This document shows, one piece after another, positions 49,073 to 51,439 of a stretch of DNA of 51,439 nucleotides. A model generated the notes under the pieces. That model made no database searches, had not been told where the DNA came from, and saw only the letters and a program-made list of their open reading frames with translations. The first letter of the stretch is position 1, and every line of letters starts with the position of its first letter. Origin of the DNA: Treponema sp. (GTDB lineage Bacteria; Spirochaetota; Spirochaetia; Treponematales; Breznakiellaceae). The position numbers and the translations under genes were made by a program. The DNA lies in the NCBI GenBank assembly GCA_009781475.1, contig WQYB01000011.1:1-51439 (forward strand). The letters are read 5' to 3'.

Positions 49073-51179
49073 ATTACTTGGAAATAAAATTATTAAATAT
49101 TCCTTTTTAATAATATTACTATTTGGTGTTTTTGCTTCAGTTATTATTATGATTCCGCAAGTACGGGATATTATTATTAATTTTATCGAAACTGCTATTT
49201 TACATAGAAATCTTTCTAGTCTTGATAAATGGAATGAATATTTATTTTCAATCGGATATAATTTCTTGTTTTATTTTATAGTGATATTCTGTCTTTTGTT
49301 TGTAAAAAAGAATAAACTTGCTTCTTTTTGGTTATTATTAAGCGTTTTAATAATATATCTTATTGTTTATATACTCCATATACCCGTATTTAATTCTCTT
49401 GATAGACTTCGTTTTCCATTAGTTTGCCTTTTAACTGTTATTATAATATATATTTTAAAAAACAAAAATCTATTTTTAAAAAATGAAAAGATAGATTTGA
49501 TAAAAAATAAATTATCTGTAATTTCACAAAATAAAAATATCTCTGATAATACACAGTCATTTATTTGCTTTGTTTGCGGCGGGATTATGGGAGCTTTATT
49601 TTTTATATATGTTTTTGGAATTATAATACTTGATTTCACTTATACAGACTGGCTAATGACTGGAGGTGATTTATCTCAGCATTATCTTGGCTGGAAACTT
49701 TTTCGTAATTCATCATGGTATTTTCCAATAGGTTTAATGGATAATATAGTACATCCTTATAATATATCTATAATTTATTCAGATTCAATACCGCTTTTTG
49801 CTGTTATTTTCAAGATAATATCACCATTATTACCGGAAAATTTTCAATATTTTGGGTTGTTTGGAATCCTTTGTTATATATTGCAGGGAGGAATAGGCGT
49901 TTTAATTATAAAGAGGATTGGAGGTAATAATACCCAAGCATTAATAGGATCGTCATTAATTATAATGTCAACAGTAATGCTTTTTAGACTATTTTTTCAT
50001 ACCTCACTAGCAGCGCATTTTATCATTTTATTATGTATACTGGAATGTCTTTCAGAATATAACCGCAGTTTTAAAAAACATATTTTAATTTGGGGGGTAT
50101 TGGTATTTTTAGCTGTTGCAATTCATATATACTATATTCCGATGGTGTTTTTATTTTTATTATTCAGGATTTATTTTATTAAAGAAAGAAAGATAAAAAT
50201 AGCTGTTTTAGGAATATCAATAATTATTACAATTATTACAATGCATTTATTTGGAGCATTTAATTTTATCAGAGCAAGTAATACAGCAGAAACTTTTTTA
50301 GATGAAGCTACATCTAATATTAATGCTTTTATAAATCCGCTTGGAAAATCAGCTTTTCTTTCTGATTTACCGCAGATTGGATATTTTCAATATGAAGGTA
50401 ATGCTTATTTAGGTTTAGGTATAATACTGGCTTTATTATTTATTATTTCTAATCATATTTATCTGAAAAATAAAATTGATTTAAATATAGACAAAAAATA
50501 TATAAAACCTTTTAATGTTTTATTTTTTGCATTTTTATTTTTATCATTTTCTCCGACAATAACATTTAATGAATATAAGCTGTTTACATATCAATTAATA
50601 CCTCCATTTGACTGGGTATGGAGTATTTTCAGATCAACCGGAAGGTTTTCATGGCCAATTGTATATATTATTGTCATTTTTTGTATCTACTGGATGATAA
50701 AAAGATTTTCAATTAAAAAATCTATTTTATTTTTAATTATATTATTATCTATTCAATGGATGGATCTGCAAATATGGTTTAATGAAAAAGGTGGTTTTTT
50801 CAGAACGAAATATTACTGGCAATCCGGATTACAATCACCGGCTTGGGATAATCTTGCAAATGATTACAGTCATTTATTTTTTATGAATGATAATCATAAT
50901 AATTCTAATTCATATTTACATTTAGCCGGTAAATATAAATTAACTGTTAATGATGCTTATCTTGCAAGGAAAAACACCAGAATGATAGAAGAATATAAAG
51001 AAAAAACAAAAATATATTTACTGGAAAATGGTCCGAAAGAAAACGTAATTTATATATTTGATGATTTGGAAAGGATTTCGTTATTTACAGAAAGCGGACT
51101 TTATTTTTATTTAATTGATAATGAAGTCATAGGTATATCATCGCAGAAAAACTATCTTTTTGGATATGAATATTATTAA
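49053..51179 (+). CDS. Polytopic membrane glycosyltransferase-like protein (DUF6311 type)
   Basis: 708 residues from ATG 49053 behind AGAGGA; a TTG at 49014 is in frame but less likely. There are at least ten hydrophobic helices. The first periplasmic loop has TGGDLSQHYLGWKLFRNSSW and PYNISIIYSDSIPLFAVIFK, as in DUF6311 proteins. A second soluble part forms the C-terminal ~110 residues. By position it is the sugar-transferring (GtrC-like) partner of GtrA and GtrB, decorating a surface glycan. The acceptor is unknown. Confidence 0.85.
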   Translation: MTAKIYELLGNKIIKYSFLIILLFGVFASVIIMIPQVRDIIINFIETAILHRNLSSLDKWNEYLFSIGYNFLFYFIVIFCLLFVKKNKLASFWLLLSVLIIYLIVYILHIPVFNSLDRLRFPLVCLLTVIIIYILKNKNLFLKNEKIDLIKNKLSVISQNKNISDNTQSFICFVCGGIMGALFFIYVFGIIILDFTYTDWLMTGGDLSQHYLGWKLFRNSSWYFPIGLMDNIVHPYNISIIYSDSIPLFAVIFKIISPLLPENFQYFGLFGILCYILQGGIGVLIIKRIGGNNTQALIGSSLIIMSTVMLFRLFFHTSLAAHFIILLCILECLSEYNRSFKKHILIWGVLVFLAVAIHIYYIPMVFLFLLFRIYFIKERKIKIAVLGISIIITIITMHLFGAFNFIRASNTAETFLDEATSNINAFINPLGKSAFLSDLPQIGYFQYEGNAYLGLGIILALLFIISNHIYLKNKIDLNIDKKYIKPFNVLFFAFLFLSFSPTITFNEYKLFTYQLIPPFDWVWSIFRSTGRFSWPIVYIIVIFCIYWMIKRFSIKKSILFLIILLSIQWMDLQIWFNEKGGFFRTKYYWQSGLQSPAWDNLANDYSHLFFMNDNHNNSNSYLHLAGKYKLTVNDAYLARKNTRMIEEYKEKTKIYLLENGPKENVIYIFDDLERISLFTESGLYFYLIDNEVIGISSQKNYLFGYEYY

Positions 51180-51439
51180 ACTTCTCCCAGTAGCCATTCT
51201 AAAACATTTAACTGCTTAACACCATTATGAGTTATTTTTGGTTCATAATCACGAGTTAACAAAAATTTTGGAAAATTATCATTGATAGCGTTTAATGAAT
51301 CAAGTTCACGGGTTAATGTTTGCCTTCCGCGTACAGTTTCTGCGACCTGGTAATATTCTATTCCTTTTGGTCCGTCTGCGATAAAATCTACTTCCTTTTC
51401 CGCGACTTTGCCAAAATAAACTTTATTACCGCGTCTTAA
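51176..51439 (-). CDS. DUF4143-type AAA+ ATPase, C-terminal part (5' end outside window)
   Basis: The minus-strand frame is open from the window edge to a stop at 51176-51178, giving 87 residues. It reads LRRGNKVYFGKVAEKEVDF, then IEYYQVAETVRGRQTLTREL, then KQLNVLEWLLGEV. This matches the nuclease-like C-terminal domain of AAA+/DUF4143 proteins (KEVDF ... YYQVA ... RE). The ATPase part lies beyond the window. It overlaps the convergent DUF6311 stop by four bases. Confidence 0.8.
   Translation of the reverse strand, partial: LRRGNKVYFGKVAEKEVDFIADGPKGIEYYQVAETVRGRQTLTRELDSLNAINDNFPKFLLTRDYEPKITHNGVKQLNVLEWLLGEV

Overview
The window is about 51 kb of an AT-rich bacterial chromosome. It most likely comes from a treponeme or a close spirochaete relative. 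That is an inference from three things: the murG-cvpA-holB-histidine kinase-sigma54 regulator block, the many small exported lipoproteins, and the DUF1566, GtrA and DUF6311 families. No rRNA, tRNA, CRISPR array or intact transposase was seen.

Layout. (1) 1-7129: the 3' half of the large ribosomal-protein operon (rplF partial, rplR, rpsE, rpmD, rplO, secY, rpmJ, rpsM, rpsK, rpsD, rpoA, rplQ), ending with a small Cys-rich protein. (2) 7167-22762: housekeeping and envelope genes: thioredoxin, a lipoprotein, a membrane-anchored peptidyl-prolyl isomerase, a DUF115 protein carrying an in-frame palindromic insertion, a divergent ribokinase/nucleoside hydrolase pair, lepA, an aconitase-family hydratase, a transglutaminase-like protein, trxB, a GH3 enzyme and a GNAT protein. 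(3) 22805-25870: a PHP protein, an XRE-cupin regulator and an acyl-CoA synthetase that carries an apparent +1 frameshift. (4) 25882-33417: an accessory island. It holds an HI1419/HI1420-type toxin-antitoxin (TA) pair, and an XRE repressor facing a near-consensus promoter with palindromic operators. Downstream of that promoter are LPP20-like and CsgG-like exported proteins. One of these has a C-terminal DUF1566 domain whose codons look like the variable region of a diversity-generating retroelement (DGR). The island ends in an array of TA modules, with full, orphan and internally deleted copies, each facing a short MKKP reading frame. (5) 33501-45214: hemolysin III, NfeD plus an SPFH protein, murG-cvpA-holB-kinase-regulator, then prfA-prmC-capA-tatD on the minus strand. 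(6) 45293-51439: two envelope proteins, then an XRE-controlled gtrB-gtrA-DUF6311 glycosylation operon, and the 3' end of a DUF4143-type ATPase.

Three patterns cut across the window. First, many starts have no Shine-Dalgarno sequence and instead sit 5-7 nt after a -10 box (nfeD, murG, lepA and every TA operon in the array), which suggests leaderless transcripts. Second, long imperfect palindromes occur both between genes and inside one reading frame. Third, both XRE-controlled operons share one design, a TTGACA-18-TATWAT promoter flanked by operator repeats, although the two operator sequences differ.

The best candidate for something undescribed is the island at 27.0-33.4 kb: a repressor-controlled set of exported proteins including a probable hypervariable lectin-fold protein, beside a self-duplicating cluster of leaderless TA modules.
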